From Ruania suaedae (GTDB lineage Bacteria > Actinomycetota > Actinomycetes > Actinomycetales > Beutenbergiaceae), in NCBI RefSeq assembly GCF_021049265.1, contig NZ_CP088018.1, positions 3,410,001-3,474,000 on the forward strand: DNA of 64,000 bases, given 5' to 3'. This document shows positions 40,010 to 49,076 of this stretch, piece by piece; positions within the stretch are counted from its first letter, which is position 1, and every line of letters begins with the position of its first letter. Made by a program: the position numbers and the translations under genes. Under the pieces are notes generated by a model that saw only the letters and a list, made by a program, of their open reading frames with translations, was not told where the DNA came from and searched no databases.

Positions 40010-42781
40010 TTGCTTCTCACGTGCGTCGCGATCGCGGCCGGCACCTGTGCCGCCGCTCCCTTCCTGACCCGCGCCGTCGGCCGTCGGGCCGGCTGGATCC
40101 TGGCGCTCCCGCTGCTGGTCGCAGCCGCCCTGATCGTGGGCACGTCCGACCTGGGCACTCCCGTCGCCCAGGAGATCCCCTGGATCCCGCAGCTGGGCGT
40201 GGACCTGGCCCTGCGCCTGGACGGACTCTCGCTCGCGTTCGCGCTACTGGTGCTGGTGATCGGCGCAGCCGTGCTGTTCTACTCCGCGCGCTACCTCGGC
40301 GACAAGAGTAAGCACCACTCGTTCTACGGGTGGATGACGGCCTTCGCGGCCGCGATGCTGGTGCTGGTCCTCTCCGACAACCTGGTGCTGCTGTTCGTGG
40401 CCTGGGAGGGCACGACGCTGTGCTCGTTCTTCCTCATCGGTCGCTCCGGGCCGGCCGGGCGGGAACCGGCGATCCGGACGTTGCTGGTGACCGCCTCGGG
40501 TGGGCTGAGCCTGCTGGCCGCCGTCGCCGTGATGGCCGTCGGCACCGGCACCACCCGGATCAGCGAGGTCCTCACCTCCACCGCGTGGCAGGAGGGGGGC
40601 TTCACCACCGCCGTCGCGGTCCTGCTCGCTGTCGCCGCCTTCACCAAGTCGGCCCAGTTCCCTTTCCAGTCGTGGCTGCCGGAATCCATGGTGGCGATCA
40701 CCCCGGTCTCGGCCTACCTGCACGCTGCCGCCATGGTCAAGGCCGGCATCTACCTGCTGCTGCGCTTCTCCCCGGCGCTGGCCGAGGTGCCGATCTGGAC
40801 GATCCTGCTCGTCACCAGCGGCCTGATCACCGCGCTGCTCGGTGCGGCGGCGGCTCTGCGGCGGCACGACCTCAAGGAACTCCTGGCCTACTCCACCATC
40901 AGCCAGCTGGGACTGCTGGTGACGATGATCGGCGTCGGCACCCCCGATGCGCTGAAGGCAGCGGTGGTGCACACCCTGGCGCACGCGCTGTTCAAGTCGG
41001 CGCTGTTCATGTACATCGGGGTCATCGACAAGCAGGCGGGCACGCGGGACATCCGTGAGCTCGCCTCCCTGCGCCTGCGGATGCCGGTGACCGTCGTCGC
41101 CATCGGCCTGGCGGCCGCATCGATGGCGGGGGTTCCCCTGCTCCTGGGCTTCATCAGCAAGGAGTCGATGTTCACCGCCTTCGTCGAGGCGCCAGGGGTG
41201 TGGGTGCCGCTTCTCGCCACGGCGGGCGCCGCCGTCGCCTCGGTGCTGACGTTCGCCTACTCGGGCCGGATCGTGCTCGGTGCGTTCTCGGGCCGCACCG
41301 GAGAGGTCGTGCGCGAGGCCTCCACCCCCTTCTGGATCGCGCCGGCGCTCGCGGCCGCGGCCGGCCTCGTGCTCGGCGTGGTTCCCGCAGTGCTAGACCC
41401 GCTCGTCTCCAGCGCCGCCACGGCCGTCGTGGGATCGCAGGTCGAGACCCATCTGGCGATCTGGCACGGTGTGAACCTCCCGCTGGGCATCTCGGTGGCG
41501 ATCCTGACCCTGGGGACCGTCCTGGTCCTCACCCGCGCCAGGGTCGAACGCTTCACCGCACCCCTGGCCATCCCCATCTCCGCCCCCGCGATCGTCGACG
41601 CGATCCGCGCCGGCATCATCCGGACCGGGACCGTCGTCGGCTCCTGGACCGGGAGCACCTCGCCCCGGCGCCATCTGATCATCCCCGTCGTGTGCGTGAC
41701 GCTGATCGCCGCCGTCGCGTCGACCCGCATCGACTCGCTGCCCCCCGTGGTCGGCAACCCGACCCGGGTCGAGGACTGGGCCCTGGTCGCTCTCGTCGCG
41801 GTCGGCGTGGTGGCCACCCTGCGTGCCCGCACCCGGATCTCGGCGATCGTGGTGATCGGGGTGGTCGGCTTCGCGATGACGCTGTGGTTCTTCGTCCTCG
41901 GCGCCCCCGACGTGGCGCTGACGCAGTTGCTCGTGGAGATCCTCACGGTCACGGTGATGGTGCTGCTGCTGCGCCGCCTGCCGGACAGGTTCGCCACCCC
42001 GTCGGCGCGCGGGCGGCTGCCGAAGGTGCTGATCGCCCTCGGGGCAGGCGGCGCGACCACGCTGGGGGTGTGGGCGCTGACCGGCCGCCGAGAGATGTCC
42101 GAGGCGGCGACCTACTATCTCGGTCAGGCCGAGGAGGCCACCGGCGGGGCGAACATCGTCAACACCATCCTGGTGGACTTCCGTGCCCTGGACACCCTCG
42201 GCGAACTGACGGTGCTGGGCGTGGCCGGGGTCGCCATCGCCGCCCTGCTGACCTCCAGGCGGGCGGCACCGACCCGGTCGGCGAAGCTCGCGAAGGACTC
42301 ACCACTGGCCGATGCCCGCGACAACGCGGTCTTCGCCGGGACCGCCGCCAAGGTGCTCGCGCCGCTGGTGGTGCTGGTCTCCCTGATGCTGTTGCTGCGA
42401 GGCCACCAGGAGCCCGGCGGCGGCTTCATCGCCGCGCTCGTCGGTGGCGCCGGGTTCGCGCTGCTCTACCTGGCTGCACCCTCCGACGTCGCCGCCCGGA
42501 TCCGCTGGCCCTACCTCACCCTGATCGGACTCGGTGTGGTAGTCGGGACCGGGACGGGGTTGCTCGGCTACATCGACGGGTCCTTCCTGACCCCGCTGCA
42601 CCCCGAGGTGCTCGGCATCAAACTGACCACCGCCCTGGTCTTCGACATCGGCGTCTACCTCGCCGTGGTCGGGATCGTGCTCACCGCCTTCAACCTCCTC
42701 GGCCGGCAGCACCGGATCGTCCACCGCGATCGTGAGGACGCCGAGCAGCCCGCCGACCCGAGCGCGAGGGAGACCCGATGA
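40010..42781 (+). CDS. mnhA: Na+/H+ antiporter subunit A with fused B-type domain (MnhA/MrpA)
   Basis: 923 residues, over 20 membrane segments. The N-terminal two-thirds is the NuoL-like proton-channel part (YSTISQLGLLVTMIGVGTPD, with TKSAQFPFQSWLPESM and HALFKSALFMYIGVIDKQ). Then come the MbhD/DUF4040 part (FFVLGAPDVALTQLLVEIL) and a C-terminal MnhB-like part (LRGHQEPGGGFIAALVGGAG). This explains the absence of a separate mnhB. It exports Na+ in exchange for H+ as part of the Mrp complex, for pH and salt homeostasis. It starts with TTG at 40010; GAGGTG lies upstream. Confidence 0.93.
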   Translation: MLLTCVAIAAGTCAAAPFLTRAVGRRAGWILALPLLVAAALIVGTSDLGTPVAQEIPWIPQLGVDLALRLDGLSLAFALLVLVIGAAVLFYSARYLGDKSKHHSFYGWMTAFAAAMLVLVLSDNLVLLFVAWEGTTLCSFFLIGRSGPAGREPAIRTLLVTASGGLSLLAAVAVMAVGTGTTRISEVLTSTAWQEGGFTTAVAVLLAVAAFTKSAQFPFQSWLPESMVAITPVSAYLHAAAMVKAGIYLLLRFSPALAEVPIWTILLVTSGLITALLGAAAALRRHDLKELLAYSTISQLGLLVTMIGVGTPDALKAAVVHTLAHALFKSALFMYIGVIDKQAGTRDIRELASLRLRMPVTVVAIGLAAASMAGVPLLLGFISKESMFTAFVEAPGVWVPLLATAGAAVASVLTFAYSGRIVLGAFSGRTGEVVREASTPFWIAPALAAAAGLVLGVVPAVLDPLVSSAATAVVGSQVETHLAIWHGVNLPLGISVAILTLGTVLVLTRARVERFTAPLAIPISAPAIVDAIRAGIIRTGTVVGSWTGSTSPRRHLIIPVVCVTLIAAVASTRIDSLPPVVGNPTRVEDWALVALVAVGVVATLRARTRISAIVVIGVVGFAMTLWFFVLGAPDVALTQLLVEILTVTVMVLLLRRLPDRFATPSARGRLPKVLIALGAGGATTLGVWALTGRREMSEAATYYLGQAEEATGGANIVNTILVDFRALDTLGELTVLGVAGVAIAALLTSRRAAPTRSAKLAKDSPLADARDNAVFAGTAAKVLAPLVVLVSLMLLLRGHQEPGGGFIAALVGGAGFALLYLAAPSDVAARIRWPYLTLIGLGVVVGTGTGLLGYIDGSFLTPLHPEVLGIKLTTALVFDIGVYLAVVGIVLTAFNLLGRQHRIVHRDREDAEQPADPSARETR

Positions 42782-43215
42782 CCATCGCCATCACCGCAGG
42801 GCTGCTCGTGGCCGGAGCGGTCTACCTGTTCATGCAGCGCGAGATGCTGCGCATCGTGCTGGGTTTCATCCTGCTCAGCCATGCGGTCAACCTCGTGATC
42901 ATCGCCGCCGGTGGCACATCCCGCCGCGACGCCCCCTTCGGCGCCCCGGAGGACGTCTCCACCGTGGCCGACCCGCTCCCCCAGGCCTTCGTCCTGACGG
43001 CGATCGTGATCGCCTTCGCGATCACGATCCTGATGCTGGTCCTCTCGGTGACCGGGCGTGAGGACGGCGACTCCACCGAACCCACCCACGACGACCAGGA
43101 ACCGCCCGCCGGTGAGGGCCGCGGCCGGGCGGGCCGGGGCGACCCCGAATCCGGCGTCGAAGCCGGAGCAGGTGCGGGCGCCGAGAGCGACCAGGATCGG
43201 ACGGTCACCTCATGA
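42778..43215 (+). CDS. mnhC: Na+/H+ antiporter subunit C (MnhC/MrpC)
   Basis: 145 residues, NuoK-like with three membrane segments: LLVAGAVYLFMQREMLRIVL, LGFILLSHAVNLVIIAAGG and QAFVLTAIVIAFAITILMLV. It ends in a hydrophilic, acidic and Gly-rich tail of about 50 residues that is not typical of the family. It overlaps mnhA and mnhD by four bases each, so the Mrp subunits are made in fixed proportion. Confidence 0.92.
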   Translation: MTIAITAGLLVAGAVYLFMQREMLRIVLGFILLSHAVNLVIIAAGGTSRRDAPFGAPEDVSTVADPLPQAFVLTAIVIAFAITILMLVLSVTGREDGDSTEPTHDDQEPPAGEGRGRAGRGDPESGVEAGAGAGAESDQDRTVTS

Positions 43216-44744
43216 TCTCCTCCCTCCTCCCCCTGCTGGTCGCCGTCCCGCTGCTGACGGCGGGTGCGCTGGTCGCCGTCGGGAACCGGCCGCGCCTGCA
43301 CAAACTGACCATGCTGACCGTGCTCGTGGCCTCGCTCGCTGCCTCCATCGCGATGGTGGCCACCTTCGCCGACGGCGGGGCGCTCGCCCACGGGGTGGCC
43401 AACTGGCCCTTCGGCGTGGCCATCCCCTTTGTGGCGGACATGTTCAGCGCGCTGATGCTGACGGTGACCGGACTGCTGACCGTGACCTGCACGGCCTTCG
43501 CGATCGCCTCCCGGCGCGCCGAGTCGCCCTACTTCGCCCCGCTGGTGATGGTGCTCATCGCGGGGATCAACGGGGCACTGCTCACGGCGGACCTGTTCAA
43601 CCTGTTCGTCTTCATCGAGGTCATGCTGCTGCCCTCGTACGGTCTGTTCATCCTCGCCGCCCCCGGGAAGGCCCCCCTGCGCCAGATCGCCGGTGCGCGG
43701 CTGTACGTGACCTTGAACCTGCTGACGTCGACGATCTTCCTCGCCGGGGTCGGCTTCGTCTACGGCACTGCCGGGACGGTCAACCTCGGCGAGCTCTCCG
43801 CGGCTGCCGCGGAGGACTCGAGCGTGGCCATCGCGACCGCGATCTGCATCTTCGCGCTCGGGATCAAGGCCTCGGTGGTACCCGTGCACGGCTGGCTCGC
43901 ATGCGCCTACCCCAGCACCTCCCCCGCGATCACCGCGCTGTTCTCGGGGCTGCACACCAAGGTGGCGATCTACGCCATCTACCGGATCTACGCGGTCGTC
44001 TTCGACGGTGACGCGCAGTGGTTGTGGATCGGGGTGGCGATCTGCGCCGCCACCATGGTCATCGGCGTCCTCGGCGCCGTCGGCGAGAACAACACCCGCT
44101 CGATCCTGGCGTTCCACATGGTCAGTCAGATCGGCTACATCCTCCTGGGCGTGGCCCTGTTCACCCAGGCCGGGCTGACCGCCGGGATCTTCTACCTGTT
44201 GCACCACATGATCGTGAAAGCCTCGCTGTTCCTGTCCACCGGCGCCATCGAGGTGCGGTACGGCACCGGCAATCTCGGCCAGGTGGGCGGAATCGGCCGC
44301 CGTGAACCGGTGATCGCGGTCGCCTTCTTCGTGGCAGCCCTCTCGCTCGCCGGGATCCCCCCGTTCTCCGGATTCGTCGCCAAGCTCTCGCTGATCCTCG
44401 CGGCGCTCGACGACGGCCAGATCGTGGCGGTGGTCGTGATGCTGGTGGTCAGCATCGTGACCCTGCTGTCGATGCTCAAGATCTGGTCCGGGGTGTTCTG
44501 GGGCAAGCCCACCGAGGCCGACGACAACGACGAGGCCGACGACGGCCCCCGCGGTGCGGGCGCGAGCACGCAGACCGCCGTCCGGCCTCGTATCGGCGTC
44601 GCGCTCGCGGCCCCCGCCGTCGCCCTGGCAGCGCTCACGCTGACCCTGGGGATCGGAGCCGAGGTGCTGATGTCGCTGTCGGCGACCGCCGCGGAAGGCC
44701 TGATGGACACGACCAGCTACGTCGAGGCGGTGAGGGGCTCATGA
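43212..44744 (+). CDS. mnhD: Na+/H+ antiporter subunit D (MnhD/MrpD)
   Basis: 510 residues with about 14 membrane segments, NuoN/NuoM-like. Signature stretches include NLFVFIEVMLLPSYGLF (carrying the conserved ion-path glutamate), GIKASVVPVHGWLACAYP, HTKVAIYAIYRIYAV and NNTRSILAFHMVSQIGYILL. It provides one of the proton pathways of the Mrp complex. It overlaps its neighbours by four bases on both sides. The final segment is preceded by an acidic loop (TEADDNDEADDGPRG). Confidence 0.93.
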   Translation: MISSLLPLLVAVPLLTAGALVAVGNRPRLHKLTMLTVLVASLAASIAMVATFADGGALAHGVANWPFGVAIPFVADMFSALMLTVTGLLTVTCTAFAIASRRAESPYFAPLVMVLIAGINGALLTADLFNLFVFIEVMLLPSYGLFILAAPGKAPLRQIAGARLYVTLNLLTSTIFLAGVGFVYGTAGTVNLGELSAAAAEDSSVAIATAICIFALGIKASVVPVHGWLACAYPSTSPAITALFSGLHTKVAIYAIYRIYAVVFDGDAQWLWIGVAICAATMVIGVLGAVGENNTRSILAFHMVSQIGYILLGVALFTQAGLTAGIFYLLHHMIVKASLFLSTGAIEVRYGTGNLGQVGGIGRREPVIAVAFFVAALSLAGIPPFSGFVAKLSLILAALDDGQIVAVVVMLVVSIVTLLSMLKIWSGVFWGKPTEADDNDEADDGPRGAGASTQTAVRPRIGVALAAPAVALAALTLTLGIGAEVLMSLSATAAEGLMDTTSYVEAVRGS

Positions 44745-45100
44745 CCTGGTTGACCTGGCCCGGGCGGCTGCTCGTCTTCGCACTCTGGTTCGCGAAGGAG
44801 GTCATCGTCTGCAACCTGACCGTCCTGCGTGACAACGTCACGCCCGGGCAGAACTCCACACCCGGGATCGTGCGGCTGCCCACCCGGTGCCGCACCGACG
44901 GCGAGGTGACACTGCTCGGCGCGCTGATCACGCTCACGCCCGGCACCCTGACCCTGGGCACCAACGTCGTCGGCTCGGGCACGCGGGTGCTCTTCGTGCA
45001 CGGGATGTACAACTCGGGCGCCGAGGACCTGCGCTCGGACCTGGAGGAGATGGAGTCCCGCATGCTCCACGCGGTCCGCAGGCGGGGTGATGGACGATGA
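44741..45100 (+). CDS. mnhE: Na+/H+ antiporter subunit E (MnhE/MrpE), short form
   Basis: 119 residues against about 160-190 for typical MnhE. The first two membrane segments are missing; it starts at the segment WPGRLLVFALWFAKEVIVCN and keeps the conserved soluble domain (TLLGALITLTPGTLTLG, then FVHGMYN). The ATG overlaps mnhD by four bases, which shows that this short start is the genuine one. Short E subunits may be normal in this lineage, since the operon is otherwise intact. Confidence 0.85.
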   Translation: MTWLTWPGRLLVFALWFAKEVIVCNLTVLRDNVTPGQNSTPGIVRLPTRCRTDGEVTLLGALITLTPGTLTLGTNVVGSGTRVLFVHGMYNSGAEDLRSDLEEMESRMLHAVRRRGDGR

Positions 45101-45354
45101 TCGGCGTCGACATCGCCATCGCCATCATCGTGCTGGCCTGCCTGACCACCACCTACCGCATGGTCAAGGGCCCGACGGACGCCGACCGCGCGATCGCCTC
45201 GGACCTGCTGATGTTCGGCATCGTCGGGCTGGTGGCCCTGTTCGGTGTGCGGACCGCGAGCGCGTACACCTTCGACATCGTCCTCGTCGGGGCGCTGGTG
45301 GGCTTCCTCAGCGCGCTCGCACTGGGTCGTGCGCTCACGAGAGGGAAGAGATGA
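45097..45354 (+). CDS. mnhF: Na+/H+ antiporter subunit F (MnhF/MrpF)
   Basis: 85 residues with three membrane segments; the family motif MVKGPTDADRAIASDLL occupies residues 22-38, and the last segment is VLVGALVGFLSALALGRAL. Subunit F has been linked to Na+ and bile-salt efflux within the Mrp complex. ATGA overlaps occur at both ends. Confidence 0.9.
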   Translation: MIGVDIAIAIIVLACLTTTYRMVKGPTDADRAIASDLLMFGIVGLVALFGVRTASAYTFDIVLVGALVGFLSALALGRALTRGKR

Positions 45355-45698
45355 CCACCGTACTGTCCGTGATCGGCAACATCGCCATCGTCCTGGGTGC
45401 GCTGGTGCTGGCCTCCGCCGCGCTGGGGATCCTGCGCTTCCCCGACGCCTACACCCGCGCCTCGGCGGTCGGCACGGCCGGCGGCGTGGGCATCGTGCTG
45501 GTGGTGACGGGATCGCTGCTGCTGCAACCGACGATCCCCGACCTGATCAAGGTGATCGTGATCGTCCTGCTGCAGCTCGGCACGTCGGCGATCGGCAGCA
45601 TGGCCCTGGCTCGGGCCGCCTTCCTGGTCGGCTCCCCGCTGAAGCGGATGACGTTCGACGAGCTCTCGGACACCTCGGGACCGAACCGGCGCGCCTGA
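45351..45698 (+). CDS. mnhG: Na+/H+ antiporter subunit G (MnhG/MrpG)
   Basis: 115 residues with three membrane segments. ALGILRFPDAYTRASAVGTA is the MnhG signature and MALARAAFLVGSPLKRMTFDE the cytoplasmic end. It is the last gene of mnhACDEFG; its ATG at 45351 overlaps mnhF by four bases. The HelR-type helicase gene starts 31 bases downstream with its own ribosome site. Confidence 0.92.
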   Translation: MTTVLSVIGNIAIVLGALVLASAALGILRFPDAYTRASAVGTAGGVGIVLVVTGSLLLQPTIPDLIKVIVIVLLQLGTSAIGSMALARAAFLVGSPLKRMTFDELSDTSGPNRRA

Positions 45699-45729
45699 CC
45701 CACCGGCCGGGACGGGTCGCGAGGGAGCG

Positions 45730-48057
45730 ATGGACGAGCAGATCAGGATCGAGCAGACGGTCGTGGACCGGCTGTACGTACGCCTGGACGCCCTGCGCGG
45801 CGGGGTCGAGGAGGAGCTGAGCAGAGTCCGCCGTGAGCCGGCGAGCCGCCCGGGTGACCTCCTCGACCGCGACGCCAGGGTCGCACGACTGCAGGATCGG
45901 CTGACGAGTCTGGCCAGCGCCGAGGAGTCGTTGTGCTTCGGCCGGCTGGACCGCCGGGACGGCACGACCACCTACGTCGGCCGGATCGGCCTGCGATCGG
46001 CCGAGCTGGACACGCTCCTGGTCGACTGGCGCGCACCGGCGGCGGCGGACTTCTACCGGGCCACACCGGCTGGGCGTACCGACGTGGTCCGCCGGCGTCA
46101 CCTACGCACCCGCGCCCGCCGGGTGGTCAGCATCAACGACGAGCTGCTCGACACCACCGTCGAGGCCGAGGGCTCGGGCCTGGTCGGCGAGGGCGCCCTG
46201 ATCGAGGCGCTGACCGCCGAGCGCAGCGGTCGCATGAACGACATCGTCGCCACCCTGCAGGCCGAGCAGGACCGCATCATCCGCTCCCCTGCCGAGGGCA
46301 CGCTGGTGGTGCAGGGCGGGCCGGGCACCGGGAAGACGGCGGTGGCGCTGCACCGCACCGCCTACCTGCTCTACGGCCACCCGAGGCTCGCCGAGCGGGG
46401 CGTGCTGGTGCTGGGGCCGACCTCGGCCTTCCTGGACTACATCGCTGACGTGCTGCCCTCGCTCGGCGAGAACCAGGCGGTGCTGGCCACCGTCGACGGG
46501 TTGGTCCCGGGCCTGCTCGCGGACAGGTCGGAGCCGATCGCGGCGGCGGCGGTGAAGGCCCTGCCGGTGATGGCCGACGTCGTCGGCGCGGCCGTGCGTG
46601 CCCGCCAGGGATCAGGCCATGACGTCCGGCTGGTCTACCAGGGCGACGAGTACGTGCTCACCGCGAGGACCATCGGCGCCGCCGTCGAGCGGGCACGGCG
46701 GACCGGATATCCGCACAACGTCGCCCGGCGCACGTTCCGCAGCGAGGTCCTCGATCATCTCCTGACGCAGGTGCTGGCCCGCGAGCGGCAGCTCTACGAC
46801 GACGCCGATCGCGGTTTCGAGGCGGAGATCGCCGGCGTGGATGCGGCGCTGCGGCGCTCACCGGACCAGTTGCCGGCCGCGATGGCGGGGGCGGGGACCG
46901 AGGTGACCGGTCTGGCGGCCCGGCACGAGGCGCCGCGGGTGCGGCGTGAGCTCGCCGCCGACCCGCACGTGGCCGCGGCGCTCGAGGCGCTCTGGCCGAC
47001 CCTCGATCCGCAGACCCTCGTGACCGAGCTGCTGACCGGCGGCGCCCGGCTGGCCGAGGCCGGCGCCGGCCTGCTCGACGACGATCACCGCCGGGCGCTG
47101 CTGCGCGCGCCGCGACCGGGCTGGTCCAGTGGCGACATCCCGCTGCTGGACGAGGCGGCGGAGCTGCTGGGGGAGGACGAGTCGGCCGGACTCGAGCAGC
47201 AGCGGCGCCGGCGTGGCGCCGATCTGCGCCACGCCCGGCAGGTGATCGCTGCCGCCGAGGGGGCGGGCGGCGGTGTCAGCGCCGAGGAGCTGGCCGACCG
47301 TTTCGCCGAGCGGGACACGCGCCCGCTGGCCGAACGGGCCGCCGACGATCGCTCCTGGGCGTACGGGCATGTGATCGTGGACGAGGCGCAGGAGCTGACC
47401 GCCATGCAGTGGCGAATGGTGTTGCGGCGGGTGCCGAGCGGCTCGATGACCGTGGTCGGTGACGTGCACCAGACCGTGTCCGTGGCGGGGACCACCTCCT
47501 GGGAGGCTCTCGCGCGTACGCAGCCGTCGCGGCGGTGGGTGCGGGAGGAACTGACGATCAGCTACCGCACCCCGGGGGCGCTGATGACCGCGGCCGACGC
47601 CGTCCTGCACGCGCTCGACCCTGCGGCGAGCCCACCGCGCTGCGCCCGGGCGGACGGCGCGCAGCCGTGGCTGAGATCCTCCCGCGGCGACCTCACCGGC
47701 GCGCTGACCGACGCTGTCGTGGCGGAGCGACGGGCCGTGGGCGCGGGCACGCTCGCGGTGATCGCCCCCGGGGAGCGGCTGGCGGAGATCGCGATGGCGG
47801 TGACCATCGCCCTGCCCGGCGCCTCGTTCGGGCCGGACCTGGACCTCGCGGCGCCGTGCGTGGTGATCACGCCGGCCCAGGCGAAAGGGCTGGAGTTCGA
47901 TGCCGTGGTGGTGGCCGACCCGGGCACGATCCTCTCCGGGCCCCGTGGCCTCAACGCCCTGTATGTAGCGATGACCCGGCCCACCCGTCGCCTCGGGGTG
48001 CTCTGCGACGGACCGGTCCCGGCGGTCCTGGCAGGGCTTGCGACCGACCGGGGCTAG
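45730..48057 (+). CDS. HelD/HelR-type RNA polymerase-associated helicase
   Basis: 775 residues, UvrD-like superfamily 1. An N-terminal coiled region (1-70) that in HelD proteins enters the polymerase secondary channel is followed by Walker A GGPGTGKTAVAL (about 195-206), Walker B VDEAQELTAMQW (about 550), VGDVHQTVSVAGTTSWE and the C-terminal motif AKGLEFDAVVVADP. Actinobacterial homologues remove stalled polymerase from DNA and one class (HelR) protects against rifamycins. I saw no rifamycin-associated element upstream. GAGGGAG precedes the ATG. Confidence 0.85.
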   Translation: MDEQIRIEQTVVDRLYVRLDALRGGVEEELSRVRREPASRPGDLLDRDARVARLQDRLTSLASAEESLCFGRLDRRDGTTTYVGRIGLRSAELDTLLVDWRAPAAADFYRATPAGRTDVVRRRHLRTRARRVVSINDELLDTTVEAEGSGLVGEGALIEALTAERSGRMNDIVATLQAEQDRIIRSPAEGTLVVQGGPGTGKTAVALHRTAYLLYGHPRLAERGVLVLGPTSAFLDYIADVLPSLGENQAVLATVDGLVPGLLADRSEPIAAAAVKALPVMADVVGAAVRARQGSGHDVRLVYQGDEYVLTARTIGAAVERARRTGYPHNVARRTFRSEVLDHLLTQVLARERQLYDDADRGFEAEIAGVDAALRRSPDQLPAAMAGAGTEVTGLAARHEAPRVRRELAADPHVAAALEALWPTLDPQTLVTELLTGGARLAEAGAGLLDDDHRRALLRAPRPGWSSGDIPLLDEAAELLGEDESAGLEQQRRRRGADLRHARQVIAAAEGAGGGVSAEELADRFAERDTRPLAERAADDRSWAYGHVIVDEAQELTAMQWRMVLRRVPSGSMTVVGDVHQTVSVAGTTSWEALARTQPSRRWVREELTISYRTPGALMTAADAVLHALDPAASPPRCARADGAQPWLRSSRGDLTGALTDAVVAERRAVGAGTLAVIAPGERLAEIAMAVTIALPGASFGPDLDLAAPCVVITPAQAKGLEFDAVVVADPGTILSGPRGLNALYVAMTRPTRRLGVLCDGPVPAVLAGLATDRG

Positions 48058-48074
48058 CTGACATCACAGCCAGC

Positions 48075-49046
48075 TCAGCACCCGCAGCTGCGCCGGCGGA
48101 CCAGGGCCGGTGCCAGGATGCTCTGCTGCGGCTCCCCCGGCTGGAGGAGGAGGTCGAGGGCACGCCCGACCATCTCCTGCGTCGGCTGGGTGACGGTGGT
48201 CAGCGGCGGCCACGCATAGGCGGAGGCGATCGACCCGTCGAAGGCCACCACCGCGACGTCCTCCGGGACACGCGCGCCCGCCTCGTGCAGGGCCAGCAGT
48301 GCCCCCAGCCCCTGCTCGTCGGACCCGGCGAGCAGCGCCGTCGGGGGCTGGTCGAGCGCCAGGAGCCGGCGGGCGCCACGGTAACCGCCCTCCCGCGAGT
48401 ACTCCGCCTCGACCGCCGGACCCTCGCCCAGCCCGGCCGCGCGCAGGGCATCCGACCAACCACGACGGCGATCCTCGCCCGGGGCCGCGCCGATGAAGGC
48501 GACCGACCGGTGCCCGTGGCCGAGCAGGTGCTCCACGGCCGTACGGGCACCGCCGAAGCGGTCCACCCCGACGCTGGCCACGCCGTCGGGGGCGGTGGCC
48601 TCGTTGATCAGGACCGTGGGCACCCCGGTGGCCCTCACCGCGGCGGTGCTGGCCTCGTCCATCGACTGGGCGATGAGCAGGCCGTCGACCTGACGTTCGG
48701 CGAGCTGCTCCACGGCGGTGGTCAGGTCACGGGCGGAGTTGGTGCGCACCAGCAGGGCCAGGCCACGGGCGGCCGCCGCGCGCTCGGTCTCGTCGGTGAG
48801 CTGACCGAAGTACGGGTTGCTCATCGTGGCCACGACGAGCCCGATCTGCCCGGTGCTGCCCAGCCGCAGCGCCCGCGCGGTGGCGTTGGGCCGGTAGCCG
48901 AGCTCGCGCACGGCGGCGAGCACGCGATCGCGCGTGGCCGGCGCCACGTTCTTCGGACCCCCGTTGAGCGTGTAGCTCACGACGGCGGTGCTCACCCCCG
49001 CGCGGGCGGCCACCTCCGCGCGGGTCACCCGGCCCGTCGGGCTCAT
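48075..49046 (-). CDS. LacI family transcriptional regulator
   Basis: 323 residues. The N-terminal HTH with hinge helix (VTRAEVAARAGVSTAVVSYT, NATARALRLG) is followed by a periplasmic-binding-like effector domain (GQIGLVVATMSNPYFGQLTD, LINEAT, VGVDRFGGARTAVEHLL). The sequence ends in an unusual Cys-rich RRRSCGC. It lies 30 bases after the Gfo/Idh gene on the same strand and probably controls that gene and the divergent sugar permease through the palindrome at 50321-50330. Confidence 0.9.
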   Translation of the reverse strand: MSPTGRVTRAEVAARAGVSTAVVSYTLNGGPKNVAPATRDRVLAAVRELGYRPNATARALRLGSTGQIGLVVATMSNPYFGQLTDETERAAAARGLALLVRTNSARDLTTAVEQLAERQVDGLLIAQSMDEASTAAVRATGVPTVLINEATAPDGVASVGVDRFGGARTAVEHLLGHGHRSVAFIGAAPGEDRRRGWSDALRAAGLGEGPAVEAEYSREGGYRGARRLLALDQPPTALLAGSDEQGLGALLALHEAGARVPEDVAVVAFDGSIASAYAWPPLTTVTQPTQEMVGRALDLLLQPGEPQQSILAPALVRRRSCGC

Positions 49047-49076
49047 CGAGGACTCACCGGTGGCTGCTCGCCCGGC

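Noticed and set aside
45699-45729. Rifamycin-associated element upstream of the HelR-like gene
   Set aside because: The 31-base gap contains no palindrome resembling the element, so rifamycin control is not claimed.
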